A stretch of DNA of 64,000 nt from Pseudoflavonifractor sp050943825 (GTDB lineage: Bacteria; Bacillota; Clostridia; Oscillospirales; Oscillospiraceae): assembly GCF_050943825.1 (NCBI RefSeq), contig NZ_JBMNPX010000001.1, positions 434,001 to 498,000 of the forward strand, given 5' to 3'. Below, one piece after another: positions 6,948 to 13,777 of this stretch (position 1 is the first letter of the stretch; each line of letters opens with the position of its first letter). A program made the translations under genes and the position numbers. The notes under the pieces are model-generated. The model saw only the letters and a list, made by a program, of their open reading frames with translations. It made no database searches and was not told the origin of the DNA.

Positions 6948-8855
6948 TCAAATGTCTGAATTTTCCGTTTTTGTTGACAAGCTCCCCCGCTTTCTGCTCC
7001 GCCACCCCAGCAGAAGCGCCGAGCTGACGATCACCAGCACCGATCCCGCGTTGTGAACAAGGGCACCTGCCACAGGATTCAGTGCTCCCCCAATGGCCAG
7101 GGCCACCGCCAGGAAGTTCAGTCCCATGGAGAACGCCAGGTTACACCGGATGGTCAGCATCATCCGCTTGGACAGCGCCATCAGGTGAGGCAGCTCCCCC
7201 AGGTCGTCACTGACCAGAGCGATGTCGGCGGCATCCACCGCGATATCGCTGCCCATGCCGCCCATGGCAATGCTCACCCAGGCCCGCTTTAGGGCGGGGG
7301 CGTCGTTGACGCCGTCACCCACCATACAGACAGGCTGTTTCTCCTCCCGGCAGCGGTCCATGTAGTCCAGCTTGTCCTGCGGCAGGCATCCGGCCTTTAT
7401 CTCCGTGATGCCCAGCTGTCCGGCGATATGCCGGGCGGCGTTGCGGTTGTCACCGGTGAGAAGCACAGGCTCAGCCCCCTGGGCCCGGATTTCCGCAATC
7501 ATACGGGCGGCGTCGGTCCGCAGGGTATCCGCCAGAGCCACCAGTCCGGCCAGCACGCCGTCCACTGCCAGGTAGATAACCGTACAGCCCTGGTCCAGAT
7601 AGCGGGCTGCGGCCTGTTCTCCATGTTCCGCCGCAATCCCATTCCGGGCCATCAGAGACAGGTTTCCCGCCGTCACCCGGTGGCCGGACACCACTGCCTC
7701 CACGCCCAAACCGGGGAGCATGGTGAACTTCTCCGCCGGGGGCACTTCCCCACCCCCGGCCCGGAAGCCGTTCACCACCGCCTTGCCCAGCGGGTGCTCT
7801 GACCGCAGCTCCGCTCCGGCGGCCAGGGTGTAGAGTGTGGACCCGTCAAAGTCCGCTGCCAGCGGCTCCACCGCTGTGACCTGGGGCATGCCGCTGGTGA
7901 GGGTACCAGTCTTGTCAAAAGCCACCCGACGCACAGAAGCCAGCCGCTCCAGGGCGTCCCCCTCCCGGACCAGAAAGCCGTGGCGTGTGGCGTTGCCGAT
8001 GGCGGCCATGACGGCCGTGGGGGTGGCCAGCACCAGAGCGCAGGGACAGAACACCACCAGGATGGTCACCGAGCGGATGATCTCCCCGGTAATCAGGAAG
8101 GTAATTATCGCCGCCGTCAGGGCGGCCACCACCACCCAGGTGGCCCACCGGTCGGCCAAGCCCACAATTTTGGCCTTGCCCGCATCGGCGGACTGCACCA
8201 GGCGGACCAGGCGCTGGAAGGTGCTGTCCTCCCCCACCCGGGATGCCTCCATATCAAAGGAGCCGAACTGGTTCACTGTTCCGCTGGATACCTGGTCCCC
8301 CGGCCCCTTGTCCACCGGGAGGGACTCTCCTGTCATTACCGCCTGGTTCACAGAGGTCTGTCCGGTCCGTATGACCCCGTCCACCGGGATGGTCTCTCCG
8401 GGCAGCACCCGCACCAGATCCCCCACCCGCACCTCTTCTGCAGGTACAGTTCGCTCTCCAGCCTCCGTTACCACCCGGGCAGTGCGGGGCGTCAGGCGGA
8501 CCAGCTTCTCAATACCTGCACGGGCACGGGCCACGGTCAGGTCCTCCAGCAGCGCGCCCAGCTGCATGATAAAGGCCACCTCACCGGCGGCGAAGATCTC
8601 CCCGATTAGCACCGAGGCGATAAGCGCGATAGATACCAGTACGTCCGCCTTGATGTCAAAGGCGGTAACCAGTCCAATGAATGCCTCCAGCAGAATGGGC
8701 ACCCCGCACAGCACGATGGCCAGCCATGCCGGGTCTACCGGCAATACATCGGGCAAAAAAATGCTGACCAGCAGCGCCGCACCTGAGAGCACCAGCAGCA
8801 CGATCTCCCGCTTCGTGCCGCCCCACTCCAAAAATGCCTCCAATCCCTTTATCAT
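6948..8855 (-). CDS. P1B-type heavy-metal translocating ATPase
   Basis: Membrane ATPase (635 aa) expected to export a soft metal ion. It shows the CPCALVLATPTAV translocation motif, TGES, the phosphorylated Asp in DKTGTLTSG, the SEHPLGKAVV nucleotide loop and GDGVNDAPAL. There is no N-terminal HMA metal-binding domain or Cys/His-rich tail. The last transmembrane region reads ALVHNAGSVLVI rather than the Cu-type MxxSS, so copper, zinc/cadmium or manganese cannot be separated from the protein alone. The two CsoR-type operators at its promoter favour copper. The ATG at 8855 has AGAGAGG 8 nt upstream; a GTG three codons earlier does not. Confidence 0.92.
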   Translation of the reverse strand: MIKGLEAFLEWGGTKREIVLLVLSGAALLVSIFLPDVLPVDPAWLAIVLCGVPILLEAFIGLVTAFDIKADVLVSIALIASVLIGEIFAAGEVAFIMQLGALLEDLTVARARAGIEKLVRLTPRTARVVTEAGERTVPAEEVRVGDLVRVLPGETIPVDGVIRTGQTSVNQAVMTGESLPVDKGPGDQVSSGTVNQFGSFDMEASRVGEDSTFQRLVRLVQSADAGKAKIVGLADRWATWVVVAALTAAIITFLITGEIIRSVTILVVFCPCALVLATPTAVMAAIGNATRHGFLVREGDALERLASVRRVAFDKTGTLTSGMPQVTAVEPLAADFDGSTLYTLAAGAELRSEHPLGKAVVNGFRAGGGEVPPAEKFTMLPGLGVEAVVSGHRVTAGNLSLMARNGIAAEHGEQAAARYLDQGCTVIYLAVDGVLAGLVALADTLRTDAARMIAEIRAQGAEPVLLTGDNRNAARHIAGQLGITEIKAGCLPQDKLDYMDRCREEKQPVCMVGDGVNDAPALKRAWVSIAMGGMGSDIAVDAADIALVSDDLGELPHLMALSKRMMLTIRCNLAFSMGLNFLAVALAIGGALNPVAGALVHNAGSVLVIVSSALLLGWRSRKRGSLSTKTENSDI

Positions 8856-8875
8856 GCTCCACACCTCTCTCGTTT

Positions 8876-8926
8876 ATACCTATTGGGGTATAGGTATATT
8901 ATACCCATAGGGGTATATGCTGTCAA
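8876..8926 (-). promoter_or_regulatory. Metal-ATPase promoter with two CsoR-type operators
   Basis: Consensus promoter on the minus strand: TTGACA (8921-8926), 17-bp spacer, TATAAT (8898-8903). A perfect operator ATACCC-ATAG-GGGTAT (8901-8916) covers the spacer and the -10, and an imperfect copy ATACCTATTGGGGTAT (8876-8891) covers the predicted start site. The G/C-flanked ATACCC...GGGTAT form is that of CsoR/RcnR-family repressors. No csoR gene is in the window. Confidence 0.85.
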
Positions 8927-8940
8927 GAGAGTTACGGAGA

Positions 8941-9230
8941 GAACCTCCGCCAGAGGCCGGGCCAAAATATTAAGTGCTCACCCCAAGCGGCAAGCCACTT
9001 GGGGTGATCTGAAATATCCAATCGGTATCGATATCAACCATGGTTTTCGGCCAGCAGAAAACCAACTGAGTATAAAAAACGTCGGAGCAAAGCAAACTTT
9101 GCTCCGACGCAGAACATCGCAACAATATAGGCGCCCCAGTCTTCAGGTTCACACCCAAAACCAAATCGCAACCCGGCACAGCGGTTGTGGTTTGGAAGAG
9201 AGGAGCAGCAGAATGAGCTTTGCAATGAAA
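8941..9230. repeat. Gene-free stretch with hairpins, possible dispersed intergenic repeat
   Basis: Roughly 290 bp between the metal ATPase promoter and the tRNA-Leu terminator. It holds a 10-bp inverted repeat TCACCCCAAG...CTTGGGGTGA (8978-9007) and a perfect 13-bp hairpin CGTCGGAGCAAAG...CTTTGCTCCGACG (9080-9109) that has a T-run on the minus strand. Open frames here overlap the tRNA and look non-coding. From memory, similar tRNA-proximal sequence recurs in Oscillospiraceae genomes; that is not verified here. Confidence 0.4.
9072..9109 (-). terminator. Second terminator-like hairpin downstream of tRNA-Leu
   Basis: 13-bp perfect stem (9080-9092 with 9097-9109) followed on the minus strand by six Ts (9074-9079). 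It has no gene of its own and may back up the first tRNA terminator or end an unrecognised small RNA. Confidence 0.7.
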
Positions 9231-9231
9231 T

Positions 9232-9270
9232 AAAAAAGCTCGTCGCAAGCGATAACCGCTTGCGACGAGC
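9232..9270 (-). terminator. tRNA-Leu terminator
   Basis: 14-bp perfect stem (9238-9251 with 9257-9270) abutting the tRNA CCA end, followed by six Ts on the minus strand. Confidence 0.93.
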
Positions 9271-9356
9271 TGGTGCGGATGGCGGGACTCGAACCCGCAC
9301 GGCCGTGGGCCACTAGCACCTCAAGCTAGCCAGTCTACCAATTCCAGCACATCCGC
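9271..9356 (-). tRNA. tRNA-Leu(GAG)
   Basis: An 86-nt class II tRNA with encoded CCA. The acceptor stem is GCGGATG/CATCCGC with discriminator A. The anticodon arm reads CTAGC-TTGAGGT-GCTAG, giving anticodon GAG for CUC/CUU codons. The long variable arm and the GGTTCGAGTCC T-arm are present. It is transcribed alone from its own consensus promoter. Confidence 0.97.
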
Positions 9357-9391
9357 ATATTTATCAGTGCCTCACTGGAGGTCACTTGCTT

Positions 9392-9420
9392 ATTATATCC
9401 ACTGCCTCCCGTTTTGTCAA
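9392..9420 (-). promoter_or_regulatory. tRNA-Leu promoter
   Basis: TTGACA (9415-9420), 17-bp spacer, TATAAT (9392-9397), both hexamers perfect. Confidence 0.9.
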
Positions 9421-9454
9421 CCAAATTTTTTATATTTTTTCATTTTGCGATTAT

Positions 9455-9492
9455 GTAAACAAGCGGGCGGAGCAGAGTGCTCCGCCCGCTTG
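9455..9492 (-). terminator. Terminator of the arsR-trxB-trxA operon
   Basis: 15-bp perfect stem CAAGCGGGCGGAGCA (9460-9474) with 9478-9492 and a GAG loop. The T-run on the minus strand is short. Confidence 0.8.
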
Positions 9493-9506
9493 TTTCACTG
9501 CATCAA

Positions 9507-9824
9507 TCAGATGTTAGCGTCCAGAATAGCGGTATAGGCCTCAGCGGGCATGACGCCCACCTTCCGATCCAGCTCCTTGCCGTCCTTGAAGAAGATGACG
9601 GTGGGGATGCTCATCACGCCGTACTGCATGGCCAGGGCCTGCTCCTCGTCCACGTTCACCTTGCCGATAATGGCCTTGCCCTCGTACTTGCCGGCCAGAT
9701 CGTCAATCACGGGAGCCAGCATACGGCAGGGACCGCACCAGGAGGCCCAGAAATCCACCATGGTAATGCCGCCGGAGGTAATCGCCTTGTCAAAGCCTTC
9801 CTTGTTGAAGTGAATGGTCGCCAT
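9507..9824 (-). CDS. trxA: Thioredoxin
   Basis: Small cytosolic dithiol protein (105 aa) reducing protein disulfides. It has the canonical WCGPC active site (C30, C33), the cis-proline in MSIPTVIFF and the full thioredoxin fold. The ATG start is preferred to a TTG two codons earlier because AGGAAG lies 8 nt upstream of it. It is the last gene of a three-gene unit with a thioredoxin reductase and an ArsR-family regulator, so its expression is probably coupled to the signal sensed by that regulator. Confidence 0.96.
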   Translation of the reverse strand: MATIHFNKEGFDKAITSGGITMVDFWASWCGPCRMLAPVIDDLAGKYEGKAIIGKVNVDEEQALAMQYGVMSIPTVIFFKDGKELDRKVGVMPAEAYTAILDANI

Positions 9825-9878
9825 AATCAATACTTCCTTTCTTTCGTCTGGTTATTTTTCTATTAAAAATGGATTTGT

Positions 9879-10745
9879 TTATGCCTTCTGTTCCCGGTCC
9901 AGCCGGTCCAGATACTCTGCTGCCCGGTGTCCCGCCACCTGGCCCTCCCCTACCGCTTTGGAAATCTGGAGGGGCTGGCCGGTGCAGTCTCCGGCGGCGA
10001 ACACGCCGGGAATATTGGTGGCCATGTCCCGGTCCACCCCGATATACCCGTCCTTCAGTTCCAGTGCAGGGAGCAGGTCGTTGGGCGCCACCGCCGAGCG
10101 CAGGATAAAGACGCCGTCACAGGGAATCTCCCGGCCGTCCGCCTTTACGGAGGTCACCTTTCCGTCGCCGCAGACCTCAATTTTTGCCGCCTTGACAAAG
10201 GGGATCTCCGGATTCAGCTCCTCCGGTCTGACGGGAGCGGTATAGGTCACCCGGCACCCCAGGCCGTGGAGGTAGTTGGCCTCCTCGGGTGCCTCAGCAG
10301 ACCGGCCTGCCACCACTACGTCACGGCCCCGGTAGAGCATGCCGTCGCAGGTAGCGCAGTAGCTGACGCCTGCGCCCATATGCTCCGCCTCGCCGGGGAA
10401 CTTGGCCCGGCGGACTACTCCGGGCGCCAGCACTACCGCCCGGGCCTGGACCAGCTCACTGCCTGCACTGATGTAGAATGTACCGCTCAGGGACATGATA
10501 TTCAGCGCCCGGCCGGTGACTCGTTCCACGCCCATCGTCTCAGCGTGGTCCTTGAACCGCTTCAGCAGCTCCGGTCCGGTGACGCCGTGGATGCCCAGGT
10601 AGTTGTCCACCTGCTCGGTCTTGCTGAGGGGGCCGTCCCGGTCGTCGCCGCTGATGACCACTGCCGTCCGGTTCCGCTGTCTGGCCTGCACCGCCGCGGA
10701 CAGCCCCGCCGGGCCGCCGCCGATGACCGCGATATCATAAATCAT
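9879..10745 (-). CDS. trxB: Thioredoxin reductase-like FAD/NAD(P) oxidoreductase
   Basis: FAD enzyme (288 aa) of the low-molecular-weight thioredoxin reductase family, transferring electrons from NAD(P)H to thioredoxin. The FAD dinucleotide motif is GGGPAGLSAA near residue 9 and the redox pair is C130/C133 in SYCATCDGMLY. The NAD(P) motif region reads VVVAGRSAEAPEEA. That departs from the usual GGGDSAAEE of NADPH-dependent enzymes, so the electron donor may differ (ferredoxin or NADH); this is inference. Its start overlaps the arsR end by about 11 bp, implying translational coupling. Confidence 0.88.
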   Translation of the reverse strand: MIYDIAVIGGGPAGLSAAVQARQRNRTAVVISGDDRDGPLSKTEQVDNYLGIHGVTGPELLKRFKDHAETMGVERVTGRALNIMSLSGTFYISAGSELVQARAVVLAPGVVRRAKFPGEAEHMGAGVSYCATCDGMLYRGRDVVVAGRSAEAPEEANYLHGLGCRVTYTAPVRPEELNPEIPFVKAAKIEVCGDGKVTSVKADGREIPCDGVFILRSAVAPNDLLPALELKDGYIGVDRDMATNIPGVFAAGDCTGQPLQISKAVGEGQVAGHRAAEYLDRLDREQKA

Positions 10746-11046
10746 GCCGGTAATCCTCCTCCCTGTCGCCGAAGAGCGCCGCGATTATTGCCGTGACCCC
10801 CGCCCGATCGTCAATCTCGTAATAGACCTCATTGCCGGAGCGGGATGCCTTGACAATCCCTGCCGCCTTCAGGCGCATAAGATGCTGAGAGATGCAGGAC
10901 TGGGACTGGCCCACATTGGCCTCCATACAGCCCACGTTGCGGCAGCCGCACCGCAGCAGCCCCCGGACGATCTGCAGCCGTACCGGATGGGAAAGGGCTT
11001 TCAGCAGGGCCGCCTTCTCCTCGTAGAGCCCGGTTGCGTCCGTCAT
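10735..11046 (-). CDS. ArsR-family winged-helix repressor with CxCxxxxC motif
   Basis: A 103-aa ArsR/SmtB-type regulator. The HTH runs from ALSHPVRLQIVRGL to QHLMRLKAAGIVKASR. Four cysteines (C33, C35, C40, C51) cluster around the recognition helix, a layout used by ArsR proteins that sense metals, metalloids or thiol oxidation. It is the first gene of the trxB-trxA operon. The start at 11046 is set by GAGGTG six bases upstream. An AT-rich promoter with direct repeats lies directly upstream, so it probably represses its own operon. Confidence 0.88.
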   Translation of the reverse strand: MTDATGLYEEKAALLKALSHPVRLQIVRGLLRCGCRNVGCMEANVGQSQSCISQHLMRLKAAGIVKASRSGNEVYYEIDDRAGVTAIIAALFGDREEDYRHDL

Positions 11047-11069
11047 GTCGTTCACCTCATATTCATTTT

Positions 11070-11107
11070 TTCTAATATTATTATATTCTAATATTCTAAT
11101 TTGTCAA
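11070..11107 (-). promoter_or_regulatory. arsR-trxB-trxA promoter with direct-repeat operator
   Basis: TTGACA (11102-11107), 16-bp spacer, TATAAT (11080-11085). The 10-mer TTCTAATATT (plus-strand reading) occurs at 11070-11079 and again at 11086-11095, flanking the -10 at a 16-bp period, with a partial third CTAAT after it. The repeats are a candidate ArsR site. Confidence 0.75.
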
Positions 11108-11143
11108 CAGGTTTTTGAAAAAATTTTTTGTCCTGTCACGGCA

Positions 11144-11177
11144 AAACAAAAGTCGCCGCGCAGTGTGCGCGGCGGCT
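11144..11177 (-). terminator. Terminator after the O-acetyltransferase
   Basis: 12-bp stem AGTCGCCGCGCA (11151-11162) with 11166-11177 and a GTG loop; the minus-strand tail is TTTTGTTTTG. Confidence 0.85.
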
Positions 11178-11190
11178 CACATTTTTATTA

Positions 11191-11772
11191 TCAGACAGGC
11201 TTTTTCTTGTCTTCCTCGGTGATGGGCCGGATCACCCGGCAGGGGTTGCCCGCAGCCACCACCCCGGAAGGGATGTCACGGTTGACCAGGCTGCCCGCGC
11301 CGATGACCACGTTGTCCCCGATGGTCACGCCGGGCACCACCGTCACCCCGGCGCCAATCCACACGTTGTTTCCCACCTTGATGGGCTTGGCGTACTCCAG
11401 GCCGCTGTTGCGGGTGTCCGCGTCGATGGGGTGCCCGGCGGTGTGGAAGCCGCACTGGGGGGCAATGAACACGTTGTCCCCGAAGGTGATGCCGCCGCCG
11501 TCCAGAATGACACAGCCGTGGTTCATATAAAAATTCTCTCCGATGGAGATGCCATAGCCGTAGTCGCACCAGAAGGGCTGCTCAATGCAGAACTTCTCCC
11601 CCGTGCTGCCCAGCAGCTCCCGCAGAAGGGCGTTCCGGCTGTCCCAGTCGGTGTACCGCATCTGGTTGTAGGCCCAGCACTTGTCCTTGCAGGCCGCCCG
11701 GTCGGCAATCAGCTCCGGGTCGGTGTCCGCCGCATAGAGCTGGCCGCTCTGCATCTTTTCCTTTTCCGTCAT
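11191..11772 (-). CDS. maa: Maltose/galactoside O-acetyltransferase (left-handed beta-helix)
   Basis: Acetyl-CoA-dependent acetylation of a sugar or glycoside hydroxyl. The 193-aa protein starts with the Maa/LacA N-terminal helical domain (MTEKEKMQSGQLYAA...LLRELLGS). Hexapeptide repeats follow from about residue 65 (IGENFYMNHG, FGDNVFIAPQ, VGNNVWIGAGV, IGDNVVIGAGS). The catalytic His is in CGFHTAGHPID. GGAGG lies 7 nt before the chosen ATG. It is monocistronic and divergent from a glycosyltransferase, so a cell-surface glycan role is possible but unproven; detoxification of non-metabolised sugars is the usual idea for the family. Confidence 0.9.
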   Translation of the reverse strand: MTEKEKMQSGQLYAADTDPELIADRAACKDKCWAYNQMRYTDWDSRNALLRELLGSTGEKFCIEQPFWCDYGYGISIGENFYMNHGCVILDGGGITFGDNVFIAPQCGFHTAGHPIDADTRNSGLEYAKPIKVGNNVWIGAGVTVVPGVTIGDNVVIGAGSLVNRDIPSGVVAAGNPCRVIRPITEEDKKKPV

Positions 11773-11901
11773 AGTCACGCCTCCGTTCCGGTTTTCTCCG
11801 GTCCAACATACCGGTTTTCCCGGTATTTGTCAACCCCACTCTTGGCGAAAAGACTGCTGCCTGCTATAATGATATAAATACCATCTCAGCGAGGTGCGCC
11901 C

Positions 11902-12786
11902 ATGGAAGGTCCCGCAGTCAGCATCGTCATCCCGGTCTACAACGTAAAGCCCTATCTGGAGAAATGCCTGTCCAGCATCCGGTTCCAGACCTGCCGGGAC
12001 TTTGAGGTCCTGCTGGTGGACGACGGCTGCACCGACGGCAGCGCGGATATCTGCCGGTCGTATGTGGCACTGGACAGCCGCTTCCGCCTGCTGGAGCAGG
12101 CCAACGCCGGCGCGTCAGCAGCCCGGAACCTGGGCATGACCCAGGCCGCCGGGCGGTATCTCCAGTTTGTGGACGGGGACGACTGGCTTCCCACCGACAG
12201 CGTGGAGATTCTCCTCCACACCGCCGAGTCCACCGGCGCCGACCTGACGGTGGCCCACTTCTACCGGGTAGCCGGGGAGCGCTGCGCCGCCCGGGGACAT
12301 ATCCGTGAAGCGTGCGTCATGACCCGGACAGAGTACGCCGACCACATGGTCAAGGCCCCCGCCAACTTCTACTACGGCGTTATGTGGAACAAGCTCTACC
12401 GCCGGGCCATTGTGGAGGCAAATCATCTGGAGTGTCCCGCAGACGTGGCCTGGTGCGAGGACTTCCTGTTCAATCTGGACTATATCGCCTGCTGCCGCCT
12501 CATTGCGGCGGTGCCCAGGCCGGTGTACTACTACCGCAAGCGGGAGGGCAGCCTGGTGAGTACCCAGGCCACCCTGCGCAAGACCATCCAGACCAAGCGG
12601 CTCACCTTCAACGAATACAAGGACTTCTACCAGCAGCTGGACCTCTATGAGCGCCGGAAGGTCCGGGTCTACCGCTATCTCATCTCCTCCGCTGTGGACG
12701 GCTCCGTGGGGCCTCTGGGCCGCCCCCTCTCCCTGCCGCCCAAGGAAAAGCCCCCTGTCCGGCGCAAGGAGAAAAAGTTGGATTGA
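11902..12786 (+). CDS. Family 2 glycosyltransferase
   Basis: A 294-aa inverting GT-A enzyme that transfers a sugar from a nucleotide donor. The N-terminal half is typical GT2: SIVIPVYNVKPYLEKCLSSI, LLVDDGCTDGS and the metal-binding DGDDW (DXD) near residue 93. The C-terminal half is the divergent acceptor part, ending in a basic tail. It has no membrane segments. It is followed after 50 bp by a DMT transporter on the same strand. The acceptor is unknown. Confidence 0.9.
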   Translation: MEGPAVSIVIPVYNVKPYLEKCLSSIRFQTCRDFEVLLVDDGCTDGSADICRSYVALDSRFRLLEQANAGASAARNLGMTQAAGRYLQFVDGDDWLPTDSVEILLHTAESTGADLTVAHFYRVAGERCAARGHIREACVMTRTEYADHMVKAPANFYYGVMWNKLYRRAIVEANHLECPADVAWCEDFLFNLDYIACCRLIAAVPRPVYYYRKREGSLVSTQATLRKTIQTKRLTFNEYKDFYQQLDLYERRKVRVYRYLISSAVDGSVGPLGRPLSLPPKEKPPVRRKEKKLD

Positions 12787-12836
12787 GTTTCCCCCCAGCC
12801 GCCGGGAAAACGGCGAACTGACAGGAGGTATGCTGT

Positions 12837-13724
12837 ATGTCCAAACAGAATGGTTCCGGACACCTGGCGGCCCTGTGCGCCATCACCATCTGGGGCGGCG
12901 CCTTTGTGGCTGCACAGATAGCACTGGAGGCCATGAGCCCCACCGTGCTGATGTTCCTGCGCATCACCATTGCCGTTATCGCCACCACCATCATCCATCC
13001 CCGGCCGCTGGGCTGGCTGGGCTGGAAGACCGAAGGGTATTATGTTCTGGGCGGACTGCTGGGCATCTTCTTCTACTACTACCTCCAAAACGCCGCCCTG
13101 ACCTACACCAGCGCCTCCAATGTGTCGGTGTTGTGCGCCCTGGCGCCCATCGTCACCGCTCTGGCCGCGCCGCTCCTGCTCCGCACGCCCCGGCCTCACG
13201 GCCTGTTCTACTTCGGCTGCCTGCTGGCCGCCGCCGGGTCCGCCCTGACCGTGTACAACGGCAGCGCCGTGCTTCAGCTCAACCCGCGGGGAGATGTGCT
13301 GGCCCTGCTCAACGCGGTGGTGTGGGGCCTGTACGCCATCGTCAGCAAGAAAATCAGCTCCTTCGGCCACCCGCTCATCCCCTCGGTGCGGAAAATGTTT
13401 GTGTACGCCCTGCTCTTCTCGGTGGTCCTGCTGCTGTTCCAGGGTGTACAGGTTCAGCCGGAGCAGCTGGTGCGGTGGGATGTGCTGGGCTCCGTGGCCT
13501 ATCTGGGCCTTCTGGGCTCCACGGTGTCCTACCTGCTGTGGAACTACGCCATTCACCGGCTGGGCTCGGTACGGGCCACCACCTACATCTACCTGGAGCC
13601 CCTGGTCACCATGGCGGTGGCCGCCGCCATGCTGGGCGACTCCATCACCTGGATTGCCCTGCTGGGCGCAGTGCTCATCATCGGCGGACTGTTCCTCACC
13701 AAGCTGAAGCAGGCAGGCGCCTGA
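12837..13724 (+). CDS. EamA/DMT-family transporter
   Basis: A 295-aa membrane protein with ten predicted helices arranged as two EamA repeats (about 5-135 and 150-290). The first starts LAALCAITIWGGAFVAAQIALE and the second has VVWGLYAIVSKKI. Members export amino acids, drugs or other metabolites; the substrate cannot be read. AGGAGG lies 8 nt before the ATG. Probably cotranscribed with the preceding glycosyltransferase and ended by a strong terminator shared with rpoD. Confidence 0.9.
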   Translation: MSKQNGSGHLAALCAITIWGGAFVAAQIALEAMSPTVLMFLRITIAVIATTIIHPRPLGWLGWKTEGYYVLGGLLGIFFYYYLQNAALTYTSASNVSVLCALAPIVTALAAPLLLRTPRPHGLFYFGCLLAAAGSALTVYNGSAVLQLNPRGDVLALLNAVVWGLYAIVSKKISSFGHPLIPSVRKMFVYALLFSVVLLLFQGVQVQPEQLVRWDVLGSVAYLGLLGSTVSYLLWNYAIHRLGSVRATTYIYLEPLVTMAVAAAMLGDSITWIALLGAVLIIGGLFLTKLKQAGA

Positions 13725-13733
13725 CTGTCTACA

Positions 13734-13774
13734 TAAAAAAGCCCCAGCGCACCGTAGTGCGCCGGGGCTTTTTT
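13734..13774. terminator. Bidirectional terminator between the DMT gene and rpoD
   Basis: 12-bp stem GCCCCAGCGCAC (13741-13752) with 13757-13768, one mismatch, loop CGTA, flanked by A6 on the left and T6 on the right, so it can end both converging transcripts. Confidence 0.93.
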
Positions 13775-13777
13775 ATA

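Noticed and set aside
9034..9300. Short minus-strand frames beginning inside tRNA-Leu.
   Set aside because: They overlap the tRNA and its terminator; such tRNA-derived peptides are a known annotation artefact.
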